Origin: Hermatobates lingyangjiaoensis
Taxonomy: Eukaryota > Arthropoda > Insecta > Hemiptera > Hermatobatidae
Direction: 5' to 3'
Assembly: GCA_026182355.1 (NCBI GenBank)
Contig: JAPFBL010001617.1
Location: 8,991,001 to 9,055,000, forward strand
DNA length: 64,000 nt
Positions 13,074 through 24,480 of the stretch are shown piece by piece. The position numbers and the translations under genes are program-made. A model generated the notes under the pieces. The model worked only from the letters and a program-made list of their open reading frames with translations, was not told the origin of the DNA and did no database searches. Position 1 is the first letter of the stretch, and each line of letters opens with the position of its first letter.

Positions 13074-13387
13074 TCTATATATAAATTCTCTTCGTGGCTC
13101 TGTATATATGTATGTATGTATGTTTGTACCTTATGCATTCGGCCTACAATGGACCTTTTTCAAAAATTCTTTTGCAAGACACTTTCTATAGGTCTTGGGG
13201 AGGTTTTAGGCTATTAAACTTTGGGGGACAGCCTAACCCAGGCCCCCTAGGGGTTAGTAGTTTTGGCCAAAATTTGAGGCAAAAACCTCAAGAATTTGCC
13301 GATTTTGAGGTTTTGCATTTTTTGTCAAGAAATATGGCGTCTACGGTCTTAATGCATAAAATATGAAATGTTGGAAAAAAAAATCGA
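13074..13387 (+). mobile_element. Non-autonomous Helitron, 5' end copy 2
   Basis: Same start TCTATATATAAATTCTC and same blocks as copy 1, with an extra GGCCAAAATTTGAGGC segment. It ends at a poly-A-like stretch before AATCGAG. Confidence 0.75.
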
Positions 13388-13393
13388 GCGCTA

Positions 13394-13904
13394 TCTATAT
13401 ATAAATTCTCTTCGTGGCTCTGTATGTATGTTTGTACCTTATGCATTCGGCTTACAATGGACCTTTTTCAAAAATTCTTTCGCAAGGCACTTTCTATAGG
13501 TCTTGGGGTGGTTTTAAGCTATTAAACTTTGGGGGGGGGGGGGGCAGCTTAACCCCGGCCCCCTAGGGCCCAAAAACCTCAAAAATTTGCCAATTTTTAG
13601 TTTTTGCATTTTTTCTCAAGAAATATGGCGTCTACGGCCTTAATGCATAAAATATGAAATGTTGGAAATAAAAATCGAACTCAATGTTATTTAATGATTT
13701 TTTGCTCTAGGATGCTTCTTTCATTGCCTAGGTACCACTATTCTCCTGAAAATGTTAAAAAACGTCCAAGGGACTGTAGATCATGAATAAAGAATCGTAA
13801 GACAAAAATGCATAAAATAATATTGAACCCAATTTTCATTTCGATCATTTCATATTTTATACTTAAAACTTCTAGACCCGGGCAACGCCGGGTATTTCTG
13901 CTTG
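13394..13904 (+). mobile_element. Non-autonomous Helitron, copy 3 with 3' terminal hairpin
   Basis: Begins TCTATATATAAATTC only six bases after copy 2 ends. At 13876-13893 lies the hairpin ACCCGGGCAACGCCGGGT, followed by ATTTCTGCTTG at 13894-13904, close to the Helitron terminus consensus CTAG. The CCGGGCAACGCCGGGT hairpin is a common arthropod Helitron end. A G run of 15 bases lies near 13530. Confidence 0.8.
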
Positions 13905-14263
13905 TGTTATATAAAAGTCCTATAAATTTACAATTACATAAATGAAATGAATTATACAATACACTAATGGTAGCTTATGGAATTATAAATATGATGTCAA
14001 TATTAGCGTATTTTATAAACTGTTCAGATCAACGTCATTTAGAAATTTTAGGAATGTCTTTCTGAGATCGTTTTTCATAAGGTCTTCTTTTGAAGGTGGC
14101 CAGGTTTTCCCAATACTGTCTACTTGTCTTCTTAGTTGGTATCGTTTACTGTCTAAGATAGTACAGTTATAAATAAGATGGTTATAATGATAAAATTTGA
14201 AATGATTTAACGACTTATATGTGATGTAAGAAGAATAAAATTCTTATATGTAAAAAATCAACG

Positions 14264-14990
14264 CTAATAGAGTATATCAAACATATAATTTCTGATTCTT
14301 TTCATGGTACAATGGGTTTGTCTTACAAAATGATCTGATCGATTTATATGTTGCATCATTCTACAAAGCTTAACATCAGATGCCATTTTCTTATGTCTAC
14401 GAATGAAATTATTTTTTGGGTGATAATGAAGTTTGTGGAATGAATGTTTTCGTCCTATAGAAGAGCTTCTATGTTTTTGACAAATATCCATAGTTTTTTC
14501 ACTATTCTAGTCTAATAGTTCATACCGTTATTTTTAAAAATTTCAAGCTTCTAGCAATAAAATTTTAAATTATACTGAAAAGTCGGCTTTGAACTTTTAC
14601 TTGATTTGAGTATGCAAAAGTGGCTAATTACCAATATATTTTTTCTCAATATACATTTACAGCAACCTTATAACAGGGTACAGCATGTGTGAAAAAATAA
14701 CACTCCCTCAGAGTTAATTGGATTTTTATGATTTTTGACAAAGGGAAAGAAAAGGGATTTTTTAAAAAACTCTAGCAGGCATAAAATTCCCAGTATAATA
14801 ATTTGATAAAAGACCAAAAATGTAAAACATAATTTAAAATTAAAAAAGATCTTTTAAAAATAAAAAAATGTAATTATAAATGTCATTTTGAATAAATGTT
14901 TCTGACATTTTTCAAATAAAAGAGGAATATTTTCAAGTTTTAAATGGGAAAATTTATCTTAAATATTTAATGTAGAAGGAGATCAGGTAA
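14264..14990 (+). repeat. Rep-B copy 1
   Basis: Closely similar to 19916-20625: shared CATACCGTTATTTTTAAAAA, GAAAAGTCGGCTTTGAAC, and GAGTTAATTGGATTTTTATG. The 75-residue open frame on the minus strand is probably incidental, although the other copies keep parts of it. Confidence 0.8.
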
Positions 14991-15084
14991 TCTATGTAAG
15001 AGACCGACTGACTATTGAAACAAACTATGTTCTACAAAATCTAATGAAATTATTACATTCATCAGTAAATAAATGACGTTTGGT

Positions 15085-15310
15085 GTCACAGATAAATTAT
15101 GATAAATGATATTGGTGTAAATGACACACCTGTCCTGTTTCATGAATCAAATTTATATTTTACATAAAGATGAGCTTTAAGTGTAGTGTGACTATTGTTT
15201 TGAGGCAATATTGCGTCTTGGGATAGTCACTTTTTTGGCCAAAATTTGATTTTAGAAATTTTTTCACCCAAACTACTTGGTCTAGACTGTTGAAACTTTC
15301 CAGGGGGAAG
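15085..15310 (+). repeat. Rep-C fragment
   Basis: Shares CAAATTTATATTTTACATA, GGGATAGTCACTTTTTTGGCC and GACTGTTGAAACTTT with the other copies, and ends where the LINE begins. Confidence 0.65.
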
Positions 15311-15341
15311 TGTCAATCCCCCTTGATGGTCGGTGGAATTA

Positions 15342-17382
15342 GCCGGTCTGAGGTAAAAGGCTAAAAAAGCCTTCAACAGAGCTAAGAAAACCAGAAGGTG
15401 GGCAGAATACAGGAGCAACTTATCCACTATGGCAATAGCATCCGTAGAGCTAAAAGATTAAGCTTCCAATCTTTCTGCGGAGATATTGTATCCATATCGG
15501 CTGCAGCTAGAGTATATAAGGCTCTAGCAAAGGACAGAGCGGACACAGATTCCAATCTGAAGAATGAAGATGGAACATCCATGTAGGTAACTGAATATAA
15601 AGCTTTTCTACTTCTGAAAACTTACTTTCCAGGAAGCTCGCTTAATAACCCACTGGTAAGTGAGGACACCTCCTATAGACCATCTAATTTTGACTAGAAG
15701 AATGCCATAGAAATCGAAATTTGTTTAGAGAGAAGGATAATGTGGGCAATAATGTCTTTCAGTCCCTATGAATCCCCAGGTATCGATAGTGTCTACCTCA
15801 TCCTCTTACAGAAGAGAGGCGGGGCTGATTATCCATCCACTGATCAGGATTTATAGAAGTAGCTTTGCCCTGGGGCATATCCCCCAGATGTGGATGAGGG
15901 CAAAGGTAGTTTTCATACCTAAGGTGGGCAAAGATACCACCTACCCAAGTCCTAAAGGACAATAAGTTTATTATGTTTTATGTTAAAAGTACTTGAAAAA
16001 ATAGTGAATAATCATATCAGGAAGACAGCAATTAGAACAAGGCCTCTATATCACTGTCAGAATACATACAGAGCGGGTAGATCAACAAATACCGCACCAT
16101 CAGTTAACAGGAGAAATAGAGAAGGCTTTTAAAGCAAAGGAAATAGCGCTTGCGCCTTCCTTGACATTGAAGGAGCTTTTGATAATACTAAGCATGTAGC
16201 AATGAAGAAATTCTTAAGTAAAAAAAAGTAAATACCACCCTTACCAGATGGATAGGGGAAATGCTTAGAACTAGGAAAGTAGAAATCAGTATAGGTCAGA
16301 AAACTATACTGATGAATACCACGAGAGGCTGTCCACAAGGGGGTGTGTTATTCCCACTATTGTGGAGCCTGGTAGTAGATGAACTATTAGACAAGCTAAT
16401 CCTGGAAGGCATTCGGTGCCAGGGCTATGCTGATTATATAGTTCTGATTGCAAGAGGCAAATTTGAAGACACTATGCGACCTAGTGCAAGGTGGAATTAA
16501 AACCACAGAATAATGGTGTACTATGACCGGCCTGGGAACAAACCCCAGGACAATAGTTGATTTTACCAAAAGAAGAAAAAGGTAACGCATGAACTCTATT
16601 AGGATAAATTGAGTTACCATTGAATTAAAGGATGAAGTTAAATACTTAGGTATTACACTAGATAGGAAACTCACCTTTAACCAGCATATTAATAAGATAT
16701 CCAAAAAATCAATATGTGCCCTAATGATATGCAGAAGGATGGCAGGCAGGATGTGGGGATGTTTACCCAAAGTACTGCTCTGGATGTATATCACTATGGT
16801 GAGATCTATAATCACCTATGGGGCGATTATTTGGAGTAAAAGAATGAATCAGGCTAATACACAGCAGAAATTAATAATTTTCAAAGGTTCGCATGCATTT
16901 GTATGACGGGAGCCTTAAGATCATGTCCTTCTGCCAGTATGGAGAAAATTGTGGGCTTAACCCCCCTCCAACAAGAAATTCGAAAGGCAGCAAAGAAAAC
17001 TATTCTAAATCTTTTAAAACTGAAACTCAAGGAGGAATAGTAGTACGATGGGAGGATAAACACTATTGCGAAAGAACATCCGATACACATGTCACCAAGG
17101 GATGATATGGGTAAAGTATTTGAATTCCAAAAGAATTTCCAAGAATACCTTGGTACCAAAGAAGGAATTAGAAAAGAAACAAAGAGGACATTGGAGGAAA
17201 TGTGATCCGATGGTATACAGATAGATCAGGGACAGCGGAAGGTACAGGAGCAGGAGTATTTGGGCCTAAGACCAAATACTCCGTATCTATGGGCATGTAC
17301 ACCAGTATCTTCCAAGCTGACATCCATGCCATCGAAATATGTGCACAATTCAATATGGATAAAGGATATAAGAACAGACATA
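15342..17382 (+). pseudogene. R1/jockey-type LINE ORF2: reverse transcriptase and start of RNase H (left part)
   Basis: Broken pieces in all three plus frames follow the order of a LINE pol. N-terminal RT region: FNRAKKTRRWAEYRSNL and SFSPYESPGIDSVY; then HIPQMWMRAKVVFIPKVGK; motif A FLDIEGAFDNT near 16163; RGCPQGGVLFPLLWSLVVDE at 16324; motif C GYADYIV at 16423, where the second catalytic Asp of YADD is Tyr; the thumb EVKYLGITLDRKLTFNQHI near 16634; YGAIIW at 16815; and RNase H WYTDRSGTAEGTGAGVFG at 17208 (Gly of DGS changed to Arg). Many stops and frameshifts show it is dead. RNase H is interrupted at 17382 by a Tigger element and resumes at 18349. The 5' ORF1 and endonuclease domain are absent. 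Confidence 0.93.
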
Positions 17383-18348
17383 CAGTCGTACCTCGGTACT
17401 CGACCGCCTCTATACTCGACCAAAAAATTCGAGTAGAAAATGCATCGGACCTCGAACAGATTTTCGGTACTCGACTAGCCGAGTCGACCCGAAACTTTGG
17501 CGTGAGTAGTTATTCCAGCTGGTACATGTACTACTGAAGAAAATGCTGTCATGGAGGACATTCTTTCCATGGGAAGAAGTATGGGCATTGAGGTCAACCG
17601 GGAGGACATCGATGAGCTTGTGGAAGGCCACTCTTCTGAGTTGACCACAGAAGAGTTATTGAACCTGCAACAATAGCAGCAGCAAGATTTGGTTCAGGAG
17701 CAGGAATCCTCAGAAGATGAGGATGTAAGAGAGGAAGCTTCCAGTGCAGTGATCAATGAAATGTGTGTTAAGTGGGGTGAGTTGCAGGCGTTTGTTGAAA
17801 AATACCATCCTGATACAGCAGTCAGTAACCGTGCTGTGATAATTTTCAATGACGCTGTTATGGCGCACTTCCGAAAAATAGTGCAGAAAAGGCAGAAGCA
17901 ACTGACAATGGACAGGTTCCTTCTGAAAGAAAAGAGGAAGGCTACTGCCCAGCCAGATTCACCTCCACGGAAGAGAGAGAGAAGGGAGGAAACCCCTGAA
18001 TGCGTGTTACCTAGCGTCATCATGGAAGGGGATTTCCCTTCCAAGGAGTAACTCTCCCTCCCGTCCTCTCCACATCCATTCCTGTATGCCATCAACCACT
18101 CTCCAAATTATACAAAATGGTTTACAATGCTTTATTTATCTTTATCATGTACTGCTTGTGCACATTTACGTCTTCATTGTTGTTTAGATACACGTTCTTA
18201 TAATATATCAGGTATTTTTCTCAATGGTAAGAACGGATTAAAATACTTTCCATTATTTCTTATGTGAAAATTGGTTTCGGTGTTCGAACAAATCGGTGCT
18301 CGACCACCACCTCAGAACGGATTAGGGTCGAGTACCGAGGTACGACTG
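17383..18348 (+). mobile_element. Internally deleted Tigger (pogo) DNA transposon nested in the LINE
   Basis: A 966-bp element bounded by perfect 23-bp terminal inverted repeats that start CAGTCGTACCTCGG and end in the complement at 18348. A TA precedes the left end; on the right AATA follows. Sub-terminal repeats of TCGGTACTCGA occur on both sides. It keeps only the C-terminal part of a Tigger-type transposase gene. The perfect repeats suggest a younger insertion than the host LINE. Confidence 0.93.
17535..18051 (+). pseudogene. Tigger/TIGD1-like transposase, C-terminal part
   Basis: Reads EENAVMEDILSMGRSMGIEV, then SSELTTEELLNLQQ, a stop at 17674, and continues as SSEDEDVREEASSAVINEMC, FVEKYHPDTAVSNRAV, FRKIVQKRQKQLTMDRF and ends at a TAA at 18049. 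This matches the acidic and basic C-terminal tail of Tigger1/TIGD1-type transposases. The catalytic DDE domain and the CENP-B-like DNA-binding domain are missing, so it cannot transpose by itself. Confidence 0.9.
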
Positions 18349-18570
18349 AATAGCAATAATGTCCGATAGTCAAGCGGTAATTAAAGCATTGAGCTCAAAC
18401 ATTATTAGCTCAAAGATGGTGCTGAACTGCAAAAATAAACTCTATCTTCTGGGTATGAGGAACAGGATCTCTCTCTACTAGGTAGGTGCCAAAACATGCA
18501 GGAGTAGAGGGAAATGAACGAGCAGACGAACTTGCAAGGGAAGTTGCTCGGAAACCATTTTAATTTTTTT
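18349..18570 (+). pseudogene. R1/jockey-type LINE RNase H, right part
   Basis: Continuation of the interrupted RNase H: IAIMSDSQAVIKALSSNIIS with the conserved DSQ motif, then MNEQTNLQG / ADELAREVARKPF in neighbouring frames. Read across the Tigger insertion it rebuilds one RNase H domain order. Confidence 0.88.
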
Positions 18571-19400
18571 AATTAAATAATTAAAGTTTTCTATTTTATG
18601 AGGCAAAATTTTTTAGCTTACTATGTTTATTTGCTTTCCTGATATTGGTCTTGTGAAAATGCTGATATACCCAGAACTTGCGATGTTAGTGCAGATAGAA
18701 TTTAATATTTGTCATTTTTATTGTGATATTATTCTTCCAAGATCACGAATATTTGTAGTAAGGTAATACTTAATAAAAAATGTCAAGTTCTTTGAATCAC
18801 AGAAGTGGCTCAAAATTAGTATCTGTTTGTAATAAAGAACTAAAAATTATCTTTCCCATACTTCAATATTAGCCAAAGACATTGGTTAATAAGGTTAATA
18901 TTAGGTTCCTAAACACACCAGAAACCGTATATCTGACATTAAACTTTTTTCAAGGATGCAACATGTAGTTTGGATTACAACACTTTGTGAGACAACAATC
19001 CATCATACCGAGGAAAAGATAATATATGATTCATTTGTGTTTGCTTTCATAGCTGTAAGAATTAAATCATCTTACATATCATATTAATTGATTAAAAAAT
19101 CATCAAATTTGTTTTGCCATGCAGTTAAACAACAGTACGGTTTGACTGCATTTTTAGCAAGAAATGTCTAAGTAAGTCTATGTAAGACATTTACATAGAC
19201 TATATTTAAATCAGATTTTGTAAACAAATCTGAAAAGTTCAGGAGGTTATCTATTATTTCGTGATAAATTTTCAGTTTTTATACTTGGATTTGAATTTCT
19301 TTATTTATTTATTTTTATTTATCTATTAAGGGTGATTATAGTACTGCGTCCTAAGAACTATTGTACTATAGTATACTACAATATACAGTATTGTGTATTG
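18571..19400. other. Nothing firmly recognised
   Basis: AT-rich. Part (18830-18995) resembles 961-1125 and 30180-30230, an old dispersed repeat. A small cluster of ACTATAGTA phrases lies at 19340-19410. Confidence 0.5.
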
Positions 19401-19402
19401 TA

Positions 19403-19915
19403 CTATAGTACCTCAGCTTCAACGCCTCCAAGAAGCTCAGCACTTTTGCTGGGTTCAACGGTAAAAGCTCTTCTATGGTTTTGTTGTGTCCCGAAGCACC
19501 TGCCTCTGTGAGGCACAGTGGCTTGGCAAACAGTCAGCAGATGCAACGTTTTTTTTTCCTCTACTTTGCAAAATCTGCATAAACCATCATTGATAATACC
19601 CATTCTTCGCAGATGGCCATTAGTTTGTAGTGACCCGGTTAAGGTTAGAAAGTTATTAGTTAGAAATCCGGTTAAAATAATTCCTGCTCCTTTCCATACA
19701 ATCCAAGATTTGCCTATTCTCAAACTTATTGAGAAGTATCTTTGATTTTCTGTGTCCTTGAGAATCCCAGTATTGCTTCCTGTTTTCTCTATCCTCTTTC
19801 CTAAGGAGTTCTTGTATAGTGAGTTGTCCTATACCACAATATGGTTCTGGACCTATATGCGGCTTCCGAGCAGCTTCCCTTGCAAGTTCGTTTGCTCGGT
19901 GCCAATCAAAAATAT
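19403..19915 (-). pseudogene. R1/jockey-type LINE, C-terminal end on the minus strand
   Basis: On the minus strand: RANELAREAARKPHIGPEPY, QELLRKEDRENRKQYWDSQ, and after a frame change GHLRRMGIINDGLCRFCKVEE with the CxxC...H...C zinc-like motif (CRFC...LHLLTVC). This is the usual end of jockey/R1 polyproteins after RNase H. It starts abruptly inside RNase H where Rep-B adjoins, so one inserted into or truncated the other. Confidence 0.88.
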
Positions 19916-20771
19916 AACTTCTGATGCTTTCTATGGTATGATGGATTTGTCTCACAAAATGCTCTAATCAATCTATGAACAAAACTTCATATCAGATGTA
20001 AATTGTTTTGTGTTTATGAATCATAGAATCTTGGGTAATACTGAAGTATAGGGAATGGACTGTTTCCTCTAGGAGCTATTATGTTGTTGATGAATATCCC
20101 TTTTTTTGCACTATTCTAGTCCAACAGTTCATACCATTATTTTTAAAAATTTCAAGCTTCCAGGTATAAAATTTTAAATTATACTGAAAAGTCGGCTTTG
20201 AACTTGATTTGAGTATGGAAAAGTGGCTAATTACCAATATATTTTTTCTCAAAATACATTTACAGCAACCTTATAACAGAATACAACATGCAGGAAAAAG
20301 ATAACACTCGCTCAGAGTTAATTGGATTTTTATGATTTTTGACGAAGGGAAAGAAAAGTGATTTTTTTAAAAAACACTACCAGGCCATAAAATTCCCAGT
20401 ATAATAATTTTATAAAGACCAAAAAAGTTAAACATAATTCAAAATTGAAAACATTTTTTTGAAAAATAATAAATTGAAATTATCCTACATCTTAAATTAA
20501 AAATTAGCTTAAAACGAAATTTTTTCTTACATGTGTCTGACATTTTTGTGATAAAATAGGAATATTTTCAAGTTTTAAATGGGAAACTTTGTCTTAAATC
20601 TTAATGTAGAAGGAAGTCAGATCCCCACCGGCTATTTGAACAAAAGCCATGACTTCTGTTAAAGATTATTTCGTAATACGAAATCGACACTTTTGCTTTC
20701 CAAAATATTATTACTGCTATAGTTATACTAATGATATTATATGCATAAGTGGTGTGATATACAAAAATAAG

Positions 20772-20803
<32 letters not shown>

Positions 20804-20870
20804 TTGATAAGTGGATCAATCACAACCCGTACTACCTCCAGGAATGAAAGACTAATAATTGATATTATGT
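19916..20870 (+). repeat. Rep-B copy 2
   Basis: Matches copy 1 (14264-14990) over most of its length and copy 3 (29397-30300) in the opposite orientation. It extends further right to CCAGGAATGAAAGACTAATAA, which may be the true terminus. It includes a (TA)n run at 20774-20800. Confidence 0.8.
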
Positions 20871-22839
20871 CTAAATGGGACATTATATATTGATATACCC
20901 AAGAAGTTTGATATTATATTTAGTTATAGCAAAATTGAGTGTAGGCTACTCCAGATTTTTTTATATAGTACATACTAATAAGGATGAATTGGATCTAAGT
21001 TAATGAAAGATATTTTGATTAATACTGCTGAATAGTTTCACGATGCCGATGACGTTCAGCGAATCTCTCCGAAGTGTGAAAATATTAATTCTTTTTTAAG
21101 TCCACTTCTAACAGCTCTAAGATACTCGCTATTCTTTTAGTTGTTCACTTGCTAACCTGGGTTAAAACAGTTGGTATTACTTCTCCTTCCTTGACTGTTG
21201 GAAGTATCAAGAGTTGTTCAGTTTAGCATTAATTGAATAATGATAAAGGCCATGTGGAAACACTTTCTTGTAATCAAAGCTACCTTGGAAAAACGAGTAA
21301 GAGGGCTCCAAAACAGTAACAAACAACATAAATATTGTATTTGAAGAGGAGAAACACTGGTTCCGATGATTCCAATAATTGAGAGCAAACCAAAGGGTTT
21401 ATTAAAAGTCTACTTTAAACGTAATATTACAGAGTTCCATTCACTAATTGGAACTGTCATAGTTTAAATAAATAAATAACATCGGTCGAGGTCTTGAAAA
21501 TATTCCTTCTGTACTTCTATTTCCTCCTACTCTTCTATTTTTTCTTAGTTTATTCAGTATATTGACATCGACAAATCCAAAGGCTTTAAAACTTTTCCAT
21601 TTTTTTTACAATCATAGTGATTTTTTTTATTTTAGTTAAAATTAGACTGTATGTGTTTATCTATTTCATGTAATCCTCTAGTTTAGTCATAAATTTTTGT
21701 TCGATTTTGGATCGTTTTTTCATTATATATGAAATATAGTAAATATATACATGATATATTAGATGGCCAGACTCTAACACATAAACCTTTAATTAGCAAA
21801 TAATTTTCTCATTTATTTTACAAATTTGTAAATAATACAACCCTTTAATTATTGTAAATTTCTACAAAATCCATTAGTAGTTTTCAAACTGATTTATGTA
21901 TTACGTACTTATTAGTTTGTTGAAATATCTTGAAATTCAGATTCAAGTCTTTTGGTATTCGCTACTTTATCATTTTTAAGGTCATAACATTGCACCTCTC
22001 ATTCTATTTTAATCATTAACTTTTGCAATAATTACAGTTTGTTGTTATACATGTACAATTACTACATTCTAATTCATACAGTAAACATTCATATTCAGTA
22101 CATACTAAAATAAATTACCTCTGCTAGGCGTACTTGCTAGAGGATAACAATAATAAATTATATGACCTTCCATTAGATGTTATATTTATTGCCACACTTT
22201 TTATCCTTTTGTATCCCGTATATTTTAAAATTCACTTACTTTATAGAACTCACGAACCGGGGAACTCTGTAAGATCCATCATTAGTCAGATTCATTCCTA
22301 CTCATACCAGCTAGCGAAGTATCTTGATGAAATCGTAGCATGTTTATACAAAGGACTATAGCCCGTCTACTTCTACAGATCTACAGAATGTGCAGTCTAC
22401 GAAACAGAGATCACTAAACATTGGTATTCCTACAGCTAGCGACAACTCTCTCCTGAAGCTCTACACAAAAAAAGCTGTTTTCGTTTCAAATGATGACCGT
22501 ATGTTACATCAACATGCGTGCTGCTCTTGCTTCACCCTTTGGTATCCTCTCCGTTAACTTTTTTAAGGAAAGAAGGAGAGAATTGCTTCACAAAATCTTA
22601 GAAACTAGTCATCTACGGAAAGTAGAATGCTGATATTTCCATTCTTGTCATTATGAAAAACAATTATGAAACGGGAACCTTAAGGTATTACCTGGAGGAT
22701 ATTTCAGGCTTGAAATTAATTATTGGGAATATCACAAAGAGACATTTAGATCTTTGTCATTTTTGTTAGCGCATTCTTAATCTTATTATAATTTTCCTAA
22801 TTATAACTGTTATTATTATTTTTCTTGTTATTTTTTGAT
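20871..22839. other. Nothing recognised
   Basis: AT-rich with a moderately GC-richer patch at 22350-22560. Short open frames (22134-22361) show no family resemblance. Confidence 0.5.
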
Positions 22840-23530
22840 TTTTTACTTTGCTAAAAGTAAAGCATAGTAATTATAAACTTATAGTATTATGAAAATTATA
22901 GTATTTCAAGATTTTTACGGATTTACACGTTTTGAGGTCCCCAAAGTCCTTTTATGAAGTTTTACCGATGATCTCTGTGCATATGTTTGACCATCAAATT
23001 CCTATTTTACACAAAAATAGGTTCTGCAGAGTAGATGTTACTATTACTTTGAGGAAATAGTGCATACATGATGGGAAAGTCATTTTTTTGGTCAAATGTG
23101 TTTTTAAACAACTTTTTTCCCCCTAACTTTAGAGTATTCAAACTTTGGGATTATTACAGACCTTACAATAGCATTAACTGAAAAAAAATTCAGAATTTTC
23201 CAATAACTAAAAAGGTCAGTTTTACAAGAAAACGTAAAATTGTTTCCTTCTGATTGATTCTGAAAGATTGTGGCTGTCATAAAGGTCACACAGTTTGACG
23301 GATGATTGTTAAATTATACCCACAGATATCATGATTTGAGAGGATGAGCTGAATAAGTTTTAATAAAATTACATGACGTTATGGTACATTTTATGATTTC
23401 CGAAAATGTCTTTCAACTCTAAATGGCTAATTCTAGAAAACTGGAATGTTGTCAGAAATATCAAAGTAAAATCAGAAATCCAAAAAAAAATTAAAAAAAT
23501 TGTCCAATAAAGGATAATATGGTAAAGCCA
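22840..23530 (+). repeat. Rep-C copy, plus strand
   Basis: Shared blocks include TTTTGAGGTCCCCAAAGTCC, CAAATTCCTATTTTACAC, GTAGATGTTACTATTACTTTG, GGGAAAGTCATTTTTTTGG, AGTATTCAAACTTTGGGATT and CTAAATGGCTAATTC. Confidence 0.75.
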
Positions 23531-24320
23531 TAAAAACTGAAAACTGAATTTGGACTAAACAATTATCTGCTATACTTGTCCAATTTGTATACATCGACTA
23601 AGAAATTTTTTCTCAGAATCGAATCAAAAAGAATTTTTGTTTAAGGTTTAATAACAGAAATTGTAGAAAAGATGTTTTAATGATTTGATATAATACGCAA
23701 GAAATATGAAATCTTTATCGTCATCGAATAATGATACATTATTATCAATTGATCCACCGATAACCCATGTTGATCGTTTCAAGTGAAACTTACAAACGAA
23801 TTTGATACATATTATTATTTATAGTTCAAAGAATTACAAAAAACGGTATTATGACAATATTGAAAAAAAAACATACAAACTTGATTCATGTTTTTTTGCA
23901 TTACTATTTAATTTACAATAAAGAGGACTCCGTTAAAATATCAAGATTTACGGAGTATTTGTAAAAGTTTGGGTTCCATTACAACAATCAAACTTAAGTA
24001 AAAACAAATCTATTTACAGATGTTACCAAAAAAATAGACATAACTACTGGATATATAAAAATTACGAACCAATGTTGTTTGATTGATATCATTCCAGCAC
24101 GATGATACTGCTATTATGTTTATAAAATCAAGGCACAGTGAACCAAACCTCAAGAAAAGAAAGTGAACATTTTTAAACTGAACATTTACTGCTGAAGCAA
24201 GCAACAAACCAAGTGATAGGCGGCTGATATTAAAGTGAGTCACACAGTCACTGATTAAGCACGACTCCTTTGTGCTTCCTATAAATAAACGTCCAAACCA
24301 CAGTAAGGAATTAGAAAAGA

Positions 24321-24363
24321 GACTAAGATCTTTCAACCGTAACAAGCGGTCTTCGTCAGAGTC
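24321..24363 (-). ncRNA. Hammerhead-like motif, family A
   Basis: Minus strand: GACT, CTGACGA, extra A, stem GACCG/CGGTT, GAAA, palindrome AGATCT, T, AGTC. Stem I pairs GACT with AGTC. Confidence 0.65.
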
Positions 24364-24374
24364 AGTTTCAGTTT

Positions 24375-24416
24375 TGACCCTGACGAAGACCGCTTGTTAC
24401 GGTTGAAAGATCTGTC
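24375..24416 (+). ncRNA. Hammerhead-like motif, family A
   Basis: CTGACGA at 24380-24386, stem II GACCG/CGGTT, GAAA, AGATCT, GTC. The T after the palindrome is replaced by G, so the NUH site is lost. Confidence 0.55.
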
Positions 24417-24480
24417 TTTTTCTCTGATATCTTACTGTGGTTTGGACGTTGATTTTTGTTTCACGTGTTTATTGTGAAAT

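Larger units (their letters stand above)
24310..24480. repeat. Head-to-head inverted pair of family A hammerhead tails
   Basis: The minus-strand copy (24321-24363) and the plus-strand copy (24375-24416) are reverse complements across a spacer of about 10-15 bases. The outer arms (TTACTGTGGTTTGGACGTT at right, AACGTCCAAACCACAGTAA at left, 24288-24306) extend the palindrome to nearly 150 bases. Confidence 0.85.

Noticed and set aside
16396..16815. 139-codon open frame on the minus strand
   Set aside because: Antisense shadow of the LINE reverse transcriptase.
17694..18095. 133-codon open frame on the minus strand
   Set aside because: Antisense shadow of the Tigger transposase C-terminal region, which is recognisable on the plus strand.
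24010..24345. 111-codon minus-strand frame
   Set aside because: No domain resemblance, and its start lies within the inverted hammerhead repeat.
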